A DNA stretch of 23,466 bases from JBBRWV01 sp038248985 (GTDB lineage Bacteria; Planctomycetota; Phycisphaerae; WQYP01). Of this stretch, positions 22,724 to 23,466 are shown piece by piece (position 1 is the stretch's first letter; each line of letters opens with the position of its first letter). The notes beneath the pieces are model-generated. The model made no database searches. It saw only the letters and a list, made by a program, of their open reading frames with translations, and was not told the origin of the DNA. The position numbers were made by a program, and so were the translations under genes. The stretch spans positions 1 to 23,466 of the forward strand of contig JBBRWV010000050.1 of assembly GCA_038248985.1 (NCBI GenBank), given 5' to 3'.

Positions 22724-23275
22724 TCAATGTTGGTTAAGAAAACCGAAGAGCATCAAGCCAAGAAAGGCTAACAAGCCGAGGGCGGAGGTGATGAGGCCGG
22801 TGATGGCGAGGGCTTTGCCGGTGTAGCGATTGGGGGATTTGGATATTTGGACGAGGGCGATGAGGCCGAGGATGACAGAGACGATGGCGGAGAAGGGTCC
22901 GATGCAGCAGCAGAAGAAGGTGGGTAGGGAGAGGATGCCGAAGATCATGGAGAGGAGGCTGAGGATGTTGAGGGAGGGAGGTCCGCCTTCGTAGCCGGGG
23001 GCGGTTTGGTAGGTTGGGGAGTAGAGGTTGGTGGATTCGGAGGCGGGGGCGGGTGTCGGGGAGTTGTAGGTGGGTTGGGGGGCGGAGTAGCCAAAGAGGT
23101 GGGAGACGGCGGGGTGGCGTGAGGCTTCGAGCCAATCGGTGGTGCCGTCGGGGGCGATGGCCATGCCGGCGATGATGCGGCCTTGCTGGGTCCATTGGAT
23201 GAGGGTGGGAGCGTCGGCGGGTCCGTAGATGTTGCCGGATTTGTCGCGGATGTTGTAGAGAGGTGAGTTGGACAT
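22724..23275 (-). CDS. GYF_2 domain membrane protein (copy 2)
   Basis: 183-residue paralogue of the downstream gene. The GYF_2 domain (LYNIRDKSGNIYGPAD, LIQWTQQGRI, then TTDWLEA) is followed by a Pro/Ser/Thr/Tyr-rich linker. Two long hydrophobic helices with FCCCIGPFSAIVSVILGL and a KALAITGLITSALGLLAFL pattern typical of DUF4190 complete it. I start at the ATG 23275 directly before the domain; in-frame sequence upstream runs through a terminator and is not coding. The function is unknown; a membrane-anchored scaffold for proline-rich partners is inference. Confidence 0.8.
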   Translation of the reverse strand: MSNSPLYNIRDKSGNIYGPADAPTLIQWTQQGRIIAGMAIAPDGTTDWLEASRHPAVSHLFGYSAPQPTYNSPTPAPASESTNLYSPTYQTAPGYEGGPPSLNILSLLSMIFGILSLPTFFCCCIGPFSAIVSVILGLIALVQISKSPNRYTGKALAITGLITSALGLLAFLGLMLFGFLNQH

Positions 23276-23352
23276 GAGTGGTATCCGACGAGATGCGGGG
23301 AACAGTAGCGGGGAATGGGACCACTTTAGCCCAACTTCCGCAGTTTGCGAGC

Positions 23353-23389
23353 AAAAAGGCCTTTGGCGATGGCGCCAAGGCCCTTTTTT
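23353..23389. terminator. Bidirectional intrinsic terminator
   Basis: The stem GGCC-TTTGGCG (23358-23368, one bulged T) pairs with CGCCAAGGCC (23373-23382) around the loop ATGG. Six T follow on the + strand (23384-23389), and five A precede it (23353-23357), which give T5 on the - strand. It ends the - strand gene whose tail lies at 23404-23466. Confidence 0.85.
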
Positions 23390-23403
23390 CCTAAAAGTCT
23401 TCA

Positions 23404-23466
23404 CTACAAATCCACCACCTCCAGGCTCCGCGGCAGCGTCAGCCCCAGCTTGTGTAACAGGATCGC
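23404..23466 (-). CDS. C-terminal end of an unidentified gene (cut by window)
   Basis: Reading leftward from the window edge, one frame stays open for 20 codons (AILLHKLGLTLPRSLEVDL at the end) and stops at TAG 23406-23404. A terminator follows 15 nt later, as expected for a gene end. The peptide looks like real protein, but I do not recognise the family. Confidence 0.5.
   Translation of the reverse strand, partial: AILLHKLGLTLPRSLEVVDL

Noticed and set aside
15800..23340. Recent inversion of the G-rich segment
   Set aside because: The left boundary would fall inside nrdJ, which is a single intact gene with motifs on both sides, so a simple recent inversion there is excluded.

Overview
The window is a 23.5 kb stretch of GC-rich chromosomal DNA made almost entirely of ordinary housekeeping and cell-envelope genes. 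No rRNA, tRNA, CRISPR array, prophage or intact transposon was found. The gene set points to a Gram-negative bacterium of the PVC group, most likely a planctomycete of the Phycisphaerae type. The reasons are lipid A synthesis (lpxB), a Chlamydia-like dCTP deaminase, a large B12-dependent ribonucleotide reductase, a GTP-type PEP carboxykinase, and small GYF_2 membrane proteins. The lineage call is inference from protein sequence alone.

Layout. (1) 1-8000, + strand: the end of an aldo/keto reductase; an AT-rich, hairpin-bearing gap; lpxB, apparently with an ATC start; then a closely spaced run of an esterase, a TauE/SafE exporter, an exported esterase/peptidase, cysS, and a lipoprotein of the endonuclease/exonuclease/phosphatase fold. 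(2) 8.1-10.7 kb: pckG (-) and an Rrf2 Fe-S-type regulator (+) diverge from a 220 bp AT-rich region. That region holds a 19 bp palindrome just downstream of a TTGACA box. (3) 10.9-18.6 kb, - strand: a GH29 alpha-L-fucosidase, guaB, nrdJ (with a strong intrinsic terminator) and dcd. The region upstream of dcd carries two NrdR-like boxes exactly 31 bp apart, one of them filling the -35/-10 spacer, plus a consensus DnaA box. (4) 19.0-20.5 kb, + strand: mutY with three in-frame low-complexity inserts. (5) 20.6-23.3 kb, - strand: a PmtA-like methyltransferase, a histidine phosphatase, and two adjacent GYF_2 membrane proteins. A bidirectional terminator and the last codons of one more - strand gene follow.

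Functional links. nrdJ, dcd and guaB all serve nucleotide supply, and the dcd-nrdJ pair looks like a NrdR regulon. pckG with the Rrf2 gene suggests gluconeogenic carbon flow under redox or Fe-S control. The fucosidase and esterases fit polysaccharide degradation.

The most notable observations are the tandem NrdR boxes embedded in the promoter, the non-canonical lpxB start, the pckG/Rrf2 operator, and the repeats absorbed into mutY. I saw no clearly novel multi-gene system. The + strand is C-rich in the left part and strongly G-rich from about 15.8 to 23.3 kb, whichever way the genes point.
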